Shown here: positions 21,361-30,316 of the stretch, piece by piece
Layout: each line of letters begins with the position of its first letter
How positions within the stretch are numbered: position 1 is the first letter of the stretch
Assembly (NCBI GenBank): GCA_050633265.1
Contig: JBOEGE010000005.1
Location: 620,001 to 684,000, forward strand
Length of the DNA stretch: 64,000 bases
Direction: 5' to 3'
From: JBLHZY01 sp050633265
GTDB taxonomy: Bacteria; Pseudomonadota; Alphaproteobacteria; Rhodobacterales; Rhodobacteraceae
Notes under the pieces: model-generated
The model's database searches: none
What the model saw: only the letters and a program-made list of their open reading frames with translations
Told to the model about the DNA's origin: nothing
Translations under genes and position numbers: made by a program

Positions 21361-23801
21361 TCTGCGGCCTCCAAGGTTAGATCGGCAAGGGGGGCGAATT
21401 TTTCGGCCTCATCGGGCTTGGCCAATTCGGCCCATGGATCCTTGCGATAGATGGTTTGCGAAAGCTCAAAACGGGCGATCAAGGCCGCGCGCTCTTCGAG
21501 ATCATCAACGACCCGCTCCTTCACCCAATCCAAGCCGAATTTGGCGACGAATTTATACCCGCGATCGAGGTATTTCGCATGTTCGCGATAAAGCTGGATA
21601 TAGGCGGTCGTCACAGCAATCGCCTCTTCTTCGGTGGCGACTTTGGCCAAAGCTTCGGTCTCTTTGAGATCCATCCCGGCAGCGCCTGCCACCGAAACCT
21701 CATAGCCAGAATCTACGCAGATAATGCCCACATCTTTGCAAGTTGCCTCAGCGCAATTGCGCGGGCAGCCAGAGACCCCAAGCTTGACTTTATGCGGTGT
21801 CCAAGAGCCCCAAAGCAGCTTTTCGAGCTTGATCCCAAGGCCTGTGCTGTCTTGTGTTCCAAAGCGGCAATGATCCGAACCAACGCAGGTTTTCACCGTG
21901 CGCAAGCCCTTGGAATAAGCATGCCCCGAAACCATCCCGGCCTTGTTGAGATCAAACCACATCCCGGGCAGATCCTCTTTCTTTACGCCGAGCAAATCGA
22001 TCCTCTGCCCGCCAGTCACCTTGACCGTTGGCACATTGTATTTGTCGGCCACATCGGCAATTGCGCGCAGCTCATCGGCCGAAGTGATCCCGCCCCACAT
22101 GCGCGGCACAACCGAATAAGTTCCGTCTTTCTGTATGTTTGCGTGATTTCGCTCGTTCACAAAACGGCTTTGCGGATCGTCTTGATATTCAACCGGCCAG
22201 TCCGCGAGCAGATAGTAATTCACCGCAGGGCGGCACACATGGCAGCCATTTGGCGTTTTCCAACCAAGTTCTTGCCAGACGGCCTGTTGGCTTTGCAACT
22301 CGCTCGATTTGATCAAACGGCGGACGTCTTCGTGGCTCAGATCGGTACATTTGCAGATCGTTTGCGCCGTGGGCAAAACGAAATCATCGCCCATGGTTAC
22401 GGCCAAAACCTGCTCGACCAATCCTGTGCAGGTTCCGCAGGAAGAAGAGGCTTTGGTGGTTGCGCGCACTGCGTCCAAATCCTGCGCGCCGCCCTCGATC
22501 GCGGCCACGATATCGCCCTTACAAACGCCGTTGCAGCCGCAGATTTCTGCGTCAGCCGGTAAGGCTGCAACGGCCACCAACGGGTCCACAGCGGCACCCC
22601 CTTGGAAAGCTGGCCCAAAGATCAATGTGTCGCGCATCTCGGAGATGTCAGTGGCGTCTTTGATCAGGCCAAAAAACCAATTCCCATCGGCCGTATCGCC
22701 ATACATCACCGCACCAACAAGCTTGTCGCCCTCAAGCACAAGCCGCTTATAAACGCCGCGCGCCGGATCGCGGAAAACGATGTCTTCGCGCCCCTCGCCC
22801 TCGGAAAAATCACCCGCCGAGAAAAGATCACACCCCGTCACCTTAAGCTTGGTCGAAACCTCTTTGGCAACAAAGGCCGCCGCTTCGCCCGCAAGGGTTT
22901 TGGCCAGCACTTTGGCTTGGTCATACAGCGGGGCCACAAGGCCAAACAGCGCGCCGTTATGTTCAACACATTCGCCAACAGAAAGGATATCCTCGTCCGA
23001 GGTAATCATCTGATCGTCCACATGAATTCCGCGCCCAACTGCGATGCCAGCATCCGCAGCAAGCGCGATATTTGGCCGGATGCCCACCGCCATCACAAGA
23101 ATATCGCAGGGCAGTTCGGTGCCATCATCCAGCATCAAAGCTTTCACGTGGCCGCCTTCACCTTTGATCTCTTTGGAATTGGCCGAACACATCACATTGA
23201 TGCCCCGATCCACCAGCGCCTTGCGCAGCAAATAGCCCGCCGCCTCATCCAGCTGGCGCTCCATCAAATGGCCCATGATATGCACCACGGTCACGTCCAT
23301 GCCGCGAAGCTTTAGGCCTGCCGCCGCCTCAAGGCCCAAAAGCCCGCCACCAATCACAACCGCCGATGCGCCCGGCTTGGCCGCCACATCAATCATCCGG
23401 TTGGTATCTTCCAGATCGCGATAGGCAATCACGCCCTCAAGATCATGGCCGGGCAGCGGGATCATAAACGGGTTTGAGCCGCTCGCGATCACCAGCTTAT
23501 CATAAGCCACTTCGCCCTTTTCCCCGACAACGATCTTAGCCGCGCGATCAATCTTGAGAACCTTCTCGCCAAAGCGGCAAGTGACGCCATTTGCCTCATA
23601 CCAATCGGTATCGTGGATCACGATATCCTCATAAGCCTTCTCCCCCGAAAGCACGGGCGAGAGCATGATACGGTTATAATTGCCGCGCGGTTCTGCGTTG
23701 AACAGCGTGATCTCATAGGCGCCAGGGGCAGCTTCAATCAGATGCTCCAGCGCGCGCCCAGAGGCCATACCGGCCCCAATTACAACGAGTTTCTGGGTCA
23801 T
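21357..23801 (-). CDS. nirB: Nitrite reductase (NADH) large subunit
   Basis: An 814-residue siroheme enzyme. An N-terminal FAD/NADH domain (LVVIGAGMASGRALEHLIEA, then VVIGGGLLGLEAAAGLKLRG) is followed by BFD-type [2Fe-2S] segments (CGCNGVCKGDIVAAIE with SSCGTCTGL, and CKCTDLSHEDVRRLI with CHVCRP). The C-terminal siroheme/[4Fe-4S] domain (TCVGSDHCRFGTQDSTGLG and GVSGCPRNCAEATCKDVGI) holds the four-cysteine signature. The ATG at 23801 is chosen because GGGAG lies 8 bases upstream and the Rossmann fold starts at residue 4; the frame is open far upstream. No siroheme synthase gene is in the window. Confidence 0.96.
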   Translation of the reverse strand: MTQKLVVIGAGMASGRALEHLIEAAPGAYEITLFNAEPRGNYNRIMLSPVLSGEKAYEDIVIHDTDWYEANGVTCRFGEKVLKIDRAAKIVVGEKGEVAYDKLVIASGSNPFMIPLPGHDLEGVIAYRDLEDTNRMIDVAAKPGASAVVIGGGLLGLEAAAGLKLRGMDVTVVHIMGHLMERQLDEAAGYLLRKALVDRGINVMCSANSKEIKGEGGHVKALMLDDGTELPCDILVMAVGIRPNIALAADAGIAVGRGIHVDDQMITSDEDILSVGECVEHNGALFGLVAPLYDQAKVLAKTLAGEAAAFVAKEVSTKLKVTGCDLFSAGDFSEGEGREDIVFRDPARGVYKRLVLEGDKLVGAVMYGDTADGNWFFGLIKDATDISEMRDTLIFGPAFQGGAAVDPLVAVAALPADAEICGCNGVCKGDIVAAIEGGAQDLDAVRATTKASSSCGTCTGLVEQVLAVTMGDDFVLPTAQTICKCTDLSHEDVRRLIKSSELQSQQAVWQELGWKTPNGCHVCRPAVNYYLLADWPVEYQDDPQSRFVNERNHANIQKDGTYSVVPRMWGGITSADELRAIADVADKYNVPTVKVTGGQRIDLLGVKKEDLPGMWFDLNKAGMVSGHAYSKGLRTVKTCVGSDHCRFGTQDSTGLGIKLEKLLWGSWTPHKVKLGVSGCPRNCAEATCKDVGIICVDSGYEVSVAGAAGMDLKETEALAKVATEEEAIAVTTAYIQLYREHAKYLDRGYKFVAKFGLDWVKERVVDDLEERAALIARFELSQTIYRKDPWAELAKPDEAEKFAPLADLTLEAAE

Positions 23802-23865
23802 AGCGTTTGCTCCCATTTGGCCGCTTTGGCGGCGTTGCGGGTTAAATTTGTCGATGAATTCGCCA

Positions 23866-25581
23866 TTACGCCGCATCCTTGGCTTTGGCGGCCGCAGCCG
23901 GCTTTTGCTTTGGTGCCGCGCCTTTTTCCGGCTTTGCGCCATGCTCATATTCTTCAAGGAATTGAAGCACTTCGGCGCGGTATTCATAGTAATCTGGATG
24001 CTCAAGCAGCGCCTTACGCGTGCGCGGGCGGGGCAGATCAACATCCATAACCTTGCCGATTGTGGCGCGCGGCCCATTCGTCATCATCACAACGCGATCT
24101 GCCAAAAGAATGGCCTCATCCACATCATGCGTCACACAAACCGCCGTCACTTTGGTGCGCGACCAAACCTCCATCAGAACTTCCTGAAGCTCCCAGCGGG
24201 TCAGGCTATCAAGCATCCCAAAGGGCTCATCCAAAAGCAGCAGTTTGGGCGAAAGCGCAAAAGCGCGCGCGATGCCTACTCGCTGCCGCATCCCGTTAGA
24301 CATCGAAGCCGCCTCTTTATCCATCGCATCGCCAAGGCCGACCCGCTCAAGATAATATTCAACAACATCCTGGCGCTCTTGCTGGCTCGCGCCGGGATAA
24401 ACCCGATCCACCCCGATTGAGACGTTTTCCTTGGCGGTGAGCCATGGGAAAAGCGAGGGCGATTGAAACACAACCGCGCGCTCAGGATCGGCGCCTTCAA
24501 CGTGGCGCCCATCAAGCTTGATCGCGCCTTTGGAAATCTCATTGAGGCCCGCAGTCATCGTCAGAACGGTCGATTTCCCGCAGCCCGAATGCCCGATCAG
24601 CGAAACGAATTCACCCTGCTTAAGCTTGAGATCGAAATTCTCAACAACAGTGAGCGGCCCCTTTGGCGTTGGGTAGACTTTGTGCAGCTGGGAGTAATCC
24701 AAGAAACGCTCTTCGATCATCCCCTCTTGGGCTTTGGCAACGGCCGCGGGCACGCCGTGAATAGGTGTGATGCCGGGCAAGGTGCGGGTCTCGGCGACCT
24801 TGGCTTCCATCCCAACATCCATCAGATATTTGGTCACAGCGGCGCGCAACCGTTTGAATTCAGCGTCCGAATTCATCGCTGTGCGTTCGCGCGGGCGGGC
24901 AAGGCCAACCTCAAAGGCTTCGCCCAAAGTGCCATCGGGATTGAGCGGAATGATCCGATCGGCAAGCAAAATTGCCTCGTCCACATCATTGGTGATCAGC
25001 ACGACAGTTTTGCGATCTGCTTCCCAAATCGCCTCGATCTCATCCTGAAGATTGGCGCGGGTGAGCGCATCAAGCGCAGAAAGCGGCTCGTCCAGCAGCA
25101 GGACTTCGGGATCCATCGCAAGAGCGCGCGCCACAGAAACGCGCTGGCGCATCCCGCCCGAAAGCTCGGCTGGGCGGCGGCTCGCGGCATTGGTGAGCCC
25201 AACCATATCAATGTATTTCTGCACGAGCGTCTCACGCTCGGCCTTTGATTTCTGCTTGTGGATCGAGTCGACCGCCAGCGCGATATTGCCCCGCACAGTC
25301 AGCCACGGCATCAAAGAATAGCTCTGAAACACAAGGCCGCGCTCAGGTGCTGGGCCCTCAATCGTTTCGCCCTTGAACGTCACCGTGCCGCGATCCGGAA
25401 ACTCCAGCCCCGCCATGTGATTGATCAGGGTCGATTTGCCCGTCCCGGAAAAGCCGAGGATCGCAAGAAACTCGCCCTCCTTCACGCTCAGGTTCACTTC
25501 CCGGAGCACTTCGGCGCGCGAAGCCCCATCGCCAAAGCCTTTGAATACATTGTTAAATTCAATAATGCCCATGTCGCTCAC
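23866..25581 (-). CDS. Nitrate ABC transporter ATPase with two fused nucleotide-binding domains
   Basis: A 571-residue protein with two complete ABC ATPases in tandem. The first, about 5-215, has Walker A GFSGTGKST, signature LSGGMRQR and Walker B VLLLDEPLSALD. The second, about 290-520, has GHSGCGKST, MSNGMRQR and LLLLDEPFGMLD. Both contain the D-loop and the NDVDEA/THDVDEA histidine region; the first has Asn in place of the switch His (ITNDVDEA), so it may be the less active site. In cyanobacteria these are separate NrtC and NrtD. The Lys/Ala-rich tail is low complexity. It overlaps the permease gene by 4 bases. Confidence 0.93.
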   Translation of the reverse strand: MSDMGIIEFNNVFKGFGDGASRAEVLREVNLSVKEGEFLAILGFSGTGKSTLINHMAGLEFPDRGTVTFKGETIEGPAPERGLVFQSYSLMPWLTVRGNIALAVDSIHKQKSKAERETLVQKYIDMVGLTNAASRRPAELSGGMRQRVSVARALAMDPEVLLLDEPLSALDALTRANLQDEIEAIWEADRKTVVLITNDVDEAILLADRIIPLNPDGTLGEAFEVGLARPRERTAMNSDAEFKRLRAAVTKYLMDVGMEAKVAETRTLPGITPIHGVPAAVAKAQEGMIEERFLDYSQLHKVYPTPKGPLTVVENFDLKLKQGEFVSLIGHSGCGKSTVLTMTAGLNEISKGAIKLDGRHVEGADPERAVVFQSPSLFPWLTAKENVSIGVDRVYPGASQQERQDVVEYYLERVGLGDAMDKEAASMSNGMRQRVGIARAFALSPKLLLLDEPFGMLDSLTRWELQEVLMEVWSRTKVTAVCVTHDVDEAILLADRVVMMTNGPRATIGKVMDVDLPRPRTRKALLEHPDYYEYRAEVLQFLEEYEHGAKPEKGAAPKQKPAAAAKAKDAA

Positions 25582-26660
25582 CGATTGCTTGAGAAGGTAA
25601 AGAACGACTGAATGGCAAACATCAAACGATCCAGAATGAAGCCGATGATCCCGATGGTGAAAACTGCCACCATGATCTTGGCCAGCGATGTAGAAGAGCC
25701 GTTTTGGAACTCATCCCAGACGAATTTCCCAAGGCCCGGGTTCTGCGCGAGCATCTCTGCGGCGATCAAAACCATCCAGCCAACACCCAATGAGAGGCGC
25801 AGCCCGGTAAAGATCAGCGGCAGGGCCGAAGGCAGCACCAGCTTGGTGATTTTGGTGAAGGTCGAGAGCTTGAGAACCTTGCCGACCGAGATCAAATCTT
25901 TGTCGATGCTTGCCACACCAAGCGCTGTGTTGATCAGCGTTGGCCAGAGCGAACAAAGCGTCACTGTGATGGCCGATGTGAGGAACGCCTTGGAGAACAT
26001 CCCGTCATTGGTGGTGTAAACGGCCGAGATCACCATGGTCACAATCGGCAACCAAGCGAGCGGCGAAACCGGCTTAAATATCTGCACGAGCGGATTGATC
26101 GCGGCATTGGCCGTCTTTGAGAGGCCCGAGACGATCCCAAGCGGCACAGCAACCACTGTGGCGATCAAGAAGCCAAAGAAAACCGTTTTGATCGAGGTCC
26201 AGATTTGATCGTAATAGGTTGGTTTACCAGTGTAATCGCGAAACTTAACCTGATCTTCTTTGCCTGCGGCGATCAGCTTTTCGTTGCGTGCATCTTGGCG
26301 GGCATAAAAGGCTTCGCCCTTCTCACGTTCGCGAAGATGATCCGCATGAAGCACGCCAACCTGCTCCCAAACGGCGGCCGGGCCAGGCACCGCACCAAGC
26401 GATGTTTGAACGGTCGGAGCAAGGGACGCCCAAGCGAGCAAGAACAGCCCAATCGCCAGAACCGGCACAATAAGCAGCTGCCAAATCTCTTTGACCTGGG
26501 CGCGTGGATTATCCCCAGCGGCGGCCTTGAGCATCGGTGTGAGCCAGCTTAGCCCGAGCACCCGAAACCAGCCATCGGCCTTGTTGATACGAGTGAAAAG
26601 CCGGGCGCGACGTGCTTCGCGGGCGGCTTCTGCGGCAAAATCAGGGTCGACAGTTGTCAT
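25578..26660 (-). CDS. nrtB: Nitrate ABC transporter permease
   Basis: A 360-residue permease. After a hydrophilic N terminus and a first helix (LLIVPVLAIGLFLLAWASLA), a long loop leads to the typical NrtB/SsuC transmembrane core. This includes FFGFLIATVVAVPLGIVSGL, FKPVSPLAWLPIVTMVIS and the ATPase-docking EAA-like loop VASIDKDLISVGKVLKLSTF. The inserted charged loop at about 90-140 (REREKGEAFYARQDARNEKL) is seen in proteobacterial NrtB. The ATG at 26660 has AAGGA upstream; earlier in-frame starts have none. It overlaps the ATPase gene and lies 75 bases after nrtA. Confidence 0.94.
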   Translation of the reverse strand: MTTVDPDFAAEAAREARRARLFTRINKADGWFRVLGLSWLTPMLKAAAGDNPRAQVKEIWQLLIVPVLAIGLFLLAWASLAPTVQTSLGAVPGPAAVWEQVGVLHADHLREREKGEAFYARQDARNEKLIAAGKEDQVKFRDYTGKPTYYDQIWTSIKTVFFGFLIATVVAVPLGIVSGLSKTANAAINPLVQIFKPVSPLAWLPIVTMVISAVYTTNDGMFSKAFLTSAITVTLCSLWPTLINTALGVASIDKDLISVGKVLKLSTFTKITKLVLPSALPLIFTGLRLSLGVGWMVLIAAEMLAQNPGLGKFVWDEFQNGSSTSLAKIMVAVFTIGIIGFILDRLMFAIQSFFTFSSNR

Positions 26661-26735
26661 GTCTTGGTCCTTGGGGATGTGGAAAAGTGATCGGTGAAAG
26701 ACGAGGCGATGCTGCATGCACCGCCCCGCGTGTGC

Positions 26736-28103
26736 TTAGCCTTTGACTTCATTGCCAACGACCGTCTGGCCGCTTTTCAGCCCGATGGGCAGGCTGTCGA
26801 TATATGCGTTGGGAGCGCGGCCATCATAGGCAATGCCATCAATGATATCGCTGCCCGGTGTTGGCGCTTTGTAGCCGTCGCTATCCCAAGGGAAATCCGC
26901 TTCATTGGCGAGGCCTTCCTCGACAAGCATCTTTGCGGCTTCAAGGTAAATCGCTGGTTTGTATACGTCTTTTGCGACTTCATCATACCAAGCGTCAGGT
27001 TTGGCCTCGGCGATTTGGCCCCAGCGGCGCATCTGTGTGAGATACCAGATTGCATCGGAATAGAACGGATATGTCGCGTTGTGGCGGAAGAATGTGTTGA
27101 AGTCCGGGACTTCGCGAACATCGCCTTTTTCATACTCAAACGTGCCCGTCATCGAGGCGGCAATGACTTCAGCATCCGCACCTACATATTCAGAGCGCGC
27201 CAAAATCTCGACCGCTTCGGCGCGGTTGGCATTGTCATTTTCATCAAGCCAAATCGCCGCGCGGATCAGCGCCTTTGTTAGCGCCAGAACTGTATTTGGG
27301 TTTTCGTCGGCGAACTCAGCAGAGAGGCCAAAAACCTTTTCAGGGTTGTTCTTCCAAATCTCGAAATCAGTGATTACCGGCACGCCGATGCCCTTAAACA
27401 CCGCCGCTTGGTTCCACGGCTCGCCAACGCAATACCCATAGATCGTGCCCGCTTCCATTGTGGCCGGCATCTGGGGCGGTGGCGTTACAGAGAGAAGAAC
27501 CTCAGCCGAAATTTGCCCCGACGTATCGCTGGGCGAATAATAGCCCGGCTTGATCCCGCCTGCAGCAAGCCAGTAGCGCAGCTCGTAATTGTGGGTCGAC
27601 ACAGGGAAAACCATGCCCATGTTGAACGGTTTGCCCTCGTTGCGGAACTGATCAACCACGGGCTTCAAGGCCGATGCGGAAATCGGGTGAACCGGCTTAC
27701 CGTCTTCTTGAGCCACATGGGGCTTCATCAGATCCCAGATTTCATTGGAAACGGTGATACCATTGCCGTTGAGATCCATCGAGAACGGGGTGACGATATG
27801 CGCCTCGGTGCCATATCCAATCGTTGCGGCAATCGGCTGACCGGCAAGCATATGCGCGCCGTCCAATTCACCATCAATCACCCGGTCCAGAAGCACTTTC
27901 CAGTTGGCCTGCGGCTCAAGCGTAACGAAAAGGCCCTCGTCCTCGAAGTAACCCTTTTCATAAGCAATCGCGAGCGGCGCCATATCTGTTAGCTTGATGA
28001 AGCCAAATGTGAGCTCGTCTTTTTCAACGTCAAGCATCTCGGCCATGGCGGGGGCAGAAACCAACATGGTTGTGGCGGTCAGAAGGGCAGTTAGCGTTCT
28101 CAT
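26736..28103 (-). CDS. nrtA: Nitrate ABC transporter periplasmic substrate-binding protein
   Basis: A 455-residue NrtA/CmpA-family protein with a Sec signal peptide cleaved after about residue 21 (LLTATTMLVSAPAMAE). The binding core follows: FGFIKLTDMAPLAIAYEKGY, the HMLAGQPIAATIGYGTEAHI region, STHNYELRYWLAAGGIKPG and GYCVGEPWNQAAV. It captures nitrate, and often nitrite, for the importer. It is the first gene of the structural operon and has an AAAGGA site before the ATG. Its 280-base leader carries the NasT-type antitermination hairpins. Confidence 0.95.
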   Translation of the reverse strand: MRTLTALLTATTMLVSAPAMAEMLDVEKDELTFGFIKLTDMAPLAIAYEKGYFEDEGLFVTLEPQANWKVLLDRVIDGELDGAHMLAGQPIAATIGYGTEAHIVTPFSMDLNGNGITVSNEIWDLMKPHVAQEDGKPVHPISASALKPVVDQFRNEGKPFNMGMVFPVSTHNYELRYWLAAGGIKPGYYSPSDTSGQISAEVLLSVTPPPQMPATMEAGTIYGYCVGEPWNQAAVFKGIGVPVITDFEIWKNNPEKVFGLSAEFADENPNTVLALTKALIRAAIWLDENDNANRAEAVEILARSEYVGADAEVIAASMTGTFEYEKGDVREVPDFNTFFRHNATYPFYSDAIWYLTQMRRWGQIAEAKPDAWYDEVAKDVYKPAIYLEAAKMLVEEGLANEADFPWDSDGYKAPTPGSDIIDGIAYDGRAPNAYIDSLPIGLKSGQTVVGNEVKG

Positions 28104-28150
28104 ATCTCGGTCCTTTGTTCATCTGCGCGCCTTGGGGCTGGGAGGAGCCC

Positions 28151-28239
28151 AAAAACGCAAAAAGCCGCCGACCAATGCGTGCCAAAAACCTGGCGTCGCG
28201 TGGTCGAGCGGCTGTGCTCGGATTGCCCAGACATTGGGC
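28151..28239 (-). promoter_or_regulatory. NasT/ANTAR-responsive leader with overlapping antiterminator and terminator
   Basis: Read on the minus strand. P1 is GCCC(A)-ATGTC-(T)GGGC (28239-28225). P2 is CGAGC-ACAGCC-GCTCG (28220-28205), whose hexaloop has the A1 and G4 that ANTAR proteins recognise. The terminator pairs GCCGCTCGACCA (28212-28201, one bulged T) with TGGTCGGCGGC (28174-28164), followed by TTTTTGCGTTTTT. The 5' arm of the terminator uses the last bases of the P2 loop and its 3' strand, so P2 and the terminator cannot form together. When NasT binds and stabilises P2, transcription should read into nrtA. This matches the mechanism known for NasR/NasT leaders. Confidence 0.85.
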
Positions 28240-28345
28240 GGAATTTCGTTAAAATCACACGCCATTGTGCGATCTGTAATGCTGTGATGCCCGCGCAGCT
28301 CTCTAAGGGCAATGCTCAAAGGGCAGGTTTTTGCGTTTTTTGCAG

Positions 28346-28371
28346 ATGCAGCAATTAGGACAGCGCTGCAT
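28346..28371. promoter_or_regulatory. Inverted repeat upstream of the nitrate operon leader
   Basis: ATGCAGC-N12-GCTGCAT is a perfect 7-base dyad about 245 bases before nrtA and upstream of the antitermination leader, beginning 13 bases before the end of nasS. Its geometry (TGCA half-sites) recalls NtrC-type enhancers, but the spacing differs from the standard. I could not find a sigma-54 GG-N10-GC promoter. Confidence 0.4.
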
Positions 28372-28384
28372 GCCTATTTTTTAA

Positions 28385-29563
28385 TCACTCCGTGAAATCT
28401 GGATCAAAAATGCGGCCATCAAAGAACGCATCCGGGCGCAAAATCAGCCTGCCTGATTCTGAAGCAACAGCCGTTGGTGCGCTCAAAGCCCCCTCCAGCT
28501 TTTGTGAAGCCCCGGGCAATTCCGCCCCAACATCGCGCAGATTCGCACGGTACAGATCAGGGCGAAACACCGCGCGCGCCTTGTCCATCGCGCCAGCCCG
28601 TTCAAGCCCAGCACGGCGCGCCAATTGCCCACCAATCCAAGCGGCTTGCGAGCGCCAGGGGAAATTCGACGCGCCTGCAAAGAATTCCATATTGCTCGGC
28701 CCCAGGCGCATATCCCCCTGCTGGGAAATGATCATCCGCCCGGTCAGCGAACGTTCGATTATCTCGGAATTCACATTGATATAGGCCTCACGCGCAAGGA
28801 TATCCGCAGCAGTGGTGAGGTTCTTTGGATCACCAAGCCAACGCGCCGCGCGCCAAACCGAACGCATCAAACGGCCGGTCAGCTCTGGCTCTTCCTCTGC
28901 CCAATCATGGCGCACAGCAAGAACCTTTTCGGGCGCAAATTTCCAGATCGCCGCAGTCGGCAGCAGCAATTCCCCGACCCCCTGATCCACAACAATCGAG
29001 CCCCAAGGCGCCCCAACGCAAAAGGCATCAATCTCGCCCGCGGCCATCGCATCCGCCATCAAGGGCGGCGGAATGATCCGCACATCAATGGATTGCGGCG
29101 CAGAAAAGCCAAGCGCATCAAGCCAATAGTACAAAAGCTCCGCATGCATCGAAAATGGAAACGGCACAGCAATCCGAGGCCGCCCGCCTGCCGCCGCAAT
29201 AAGCGCCCGCCCCGCGCCGGCCGCATCGTCAAAATCAAACCCATAGCCATCCGCGCGCATCTTTGCCGCCAGCTCATTTGAGACCCCAACGACATTGCCA
29301 TTCATCGAAAGCACCATCAGCGCATCAAGCTTCAAGGGCATCCCACCAAGCCCAAGCGCCATGGCAATCGGGATCGGCGCGAGCATATGCGCCGCCTCGA
29401 TCTGCCCCAAAACCAACATATCGCGCAACGTCGACCAAGACGGCGCGCGCTTAAGATCAAGCGCCAACCCCTCTTCGCGCGCAAAGCCTAGCTCATGGGC
29501 AATCACCAAGGGCGCGGCATCCACAAGCGGAATAAACCCAATGCCAAGCGCTGCCCCCTTCAT
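28385..29563 (-). CDS. nasS: Nitrate sensor protein NasS
   Basis: A 392-residue NrtA-like protein without a signal peptide. It begins MKGAALGIGFIPLVDAAPLV, continues with the binding-protein pattern AAHMLAPIPIAMALGLGGMP and FCVGAPWGSIVVDQG, and stays cytoplasmic. NasS binds nitrate or nitrite and, in their absence, sequesters NasT. The nasT-nasS pair with a 4-base overlap, directly upstream of the NasT-type leader, makes the assignment firm. The substrate-binding core is homologous to NrtA encoded just downstream, so sensor and importer probably share origin. Confidence 0.93.
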   Translation of the reverse strand: MKGAALGIGFIPLVDAAPLVIAHELGFAREEGLALDLKRAPSWSTLRDMLVLGQIEAAHMLAPIPIAMALGLGGMPLKLDALMVLSMNGNVVGVSNELAAKMRADGYGFDFDDAAGAGRALIAAAGGRPRIAVPFPFSMHAELLYYWLDALGFSAPQSIDVRIIPPPLMADAMAAGEIDAFCVGAPWGSIVVDQGVGELLLPTAAIWKFAPEKVLAVRHDWAEEEPELTGRLMRSVWRAARWLGDPKNLTTAADILAREAYINVNSEIIERSLTGRMIISQQGDMRLGPSNMEFFAGASNFPWRSQAAWIGGQLARRAGLERAGAMDKARAVFRPDLYRANLRDVGAELPGASQKLEGALSAPTAVASESGRLILRPDAFFDGRIFDPDFTE

Positions 29564-30144
29564 GAAAGAAGCCCCGCCGCCGTGACCAAAGCCGAGGCCA
29601 CTTCCGCAACCTTGCGCCCTTGATCCATCGCCGTTTTGCGCAGCAAAGCATAGGCCTCATCCTCGCCCACGCCGCGCGCTTTCATCAAAATACCCTTAGC
29701 GCGATCAATCACTTTGCGCTCTTCAAGAGCAAGCTTTGTCGTCTCAAGCTCAAGGCGCATCCGCTGAAACATATGAAAGCGAGCAATCGCAGCATCCATG
29801 ATCGGCTTGATCCGATCCGCCCGCAGCCCGTCAACAACATAAGCCGAAACCCCCGCCTCAATCGCCGCCTTGGTCAGCCCATCAACCGAGCGATCAACAA
29901 AGATCGCAACTGGGCGCTCCATCGGAGAGGAGGCCAGCGTCAGCTCTTCCAACATATCGCGCGATGGGCTTGCCACATCGACCAAAACAACATCCGGGTT
30001 ACGCTCGGAAATCCGCCGCGCAAGGCCGCTTTCTTCGGCCACCACATGAATATCGTAATCCCCCGCTTCGCGCAGACTATCCACAATAAGATGCGCGCGC
30101 TCGCGGTCCTTTTCGACAACGACGATAGAAAGATTCTTTGGCAT
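29560..30144 (-). CDS. nasT: ANTAR-domain antitermination regulator NasT
   Basis: A 194-residue regulator. The receiver-like domain at 1-120 has acidic residues EKD at 11-13 and a candidate phosphoacceptor Asp56 (DVVLVDVASPS). The C-terminal ANTAR domain (about 125-190: KLALEERKVIDRAKGILMKA, then ALLRKTAMDQGRKVAEVA) binds paired hairpins with A1/G4 hexaloops. NasT is normally controlled by NasS binding rather than phosphorylation, so Asp56 may not be used. An ATG at 30144 is preferred to a TTG three codons earlier; ribosome-binding signals are weak for both. Its target is the leader at 28151-28239. Confidence 0.93.
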   Translation of the reverse strand: MPKNLSIVVVEKDRERAHLIVDSLREAGDYDIHVVAEESGLARRISERNPDVVLVDVASPSRDMLEELTLASSPMERPVAIFVDRSVDGLTKAAIEAGVSAYVVDGLRADRIKPIMDAAIARFHMFQRMRLELETTKLALEERKVIDRAKGILMKARGVGEDEAYALLRKTAMDQGRKVAEVASALVTAAGLLS

Positions 30145-30281
30145 GAGGCTCAATTTTCAGGCGGGCAAAGCGCGCCGCGGGGATCACCGTATTGGTGGAT
30201 TTAACCCCGCGGATTCGCAACAAACCCGCCGCACCACAGCCCCAAAGGCGCGATCAAACTGCGCAGTTGCTCAAATACCGC

Positions 30282-30310
30282 GCCGCACGCCTAAAAAATA
30301 GGCGCGCGGC
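30282..30310 (-). terminator. Hairpin closing the sugar ABC operon
   Basis: GCCGCACGCCTA and TAGGCGCGCGGC pair over 12 positions (one wobble) around AAAAA, starting 7 bases after the stop codon of the ATPase gene. No T-run follows on the minus strand, so termination may be Rho-assisted. Confidence 0.55.
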
Positions 30311-30316
30311 AATTCT

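Noticed and set aside
21456..22562. 368-codon plus-strand frame opposite nirB
   Set aside because: Lies entirely within nirB, whose cysteine motifs are unmistakable.
23802..24077. N-terminal extension of nirB
   Set aside because: Basic, unlike any NirB, and overlaps the ATPase gene; a good ribosome-binding site precedes 23801.
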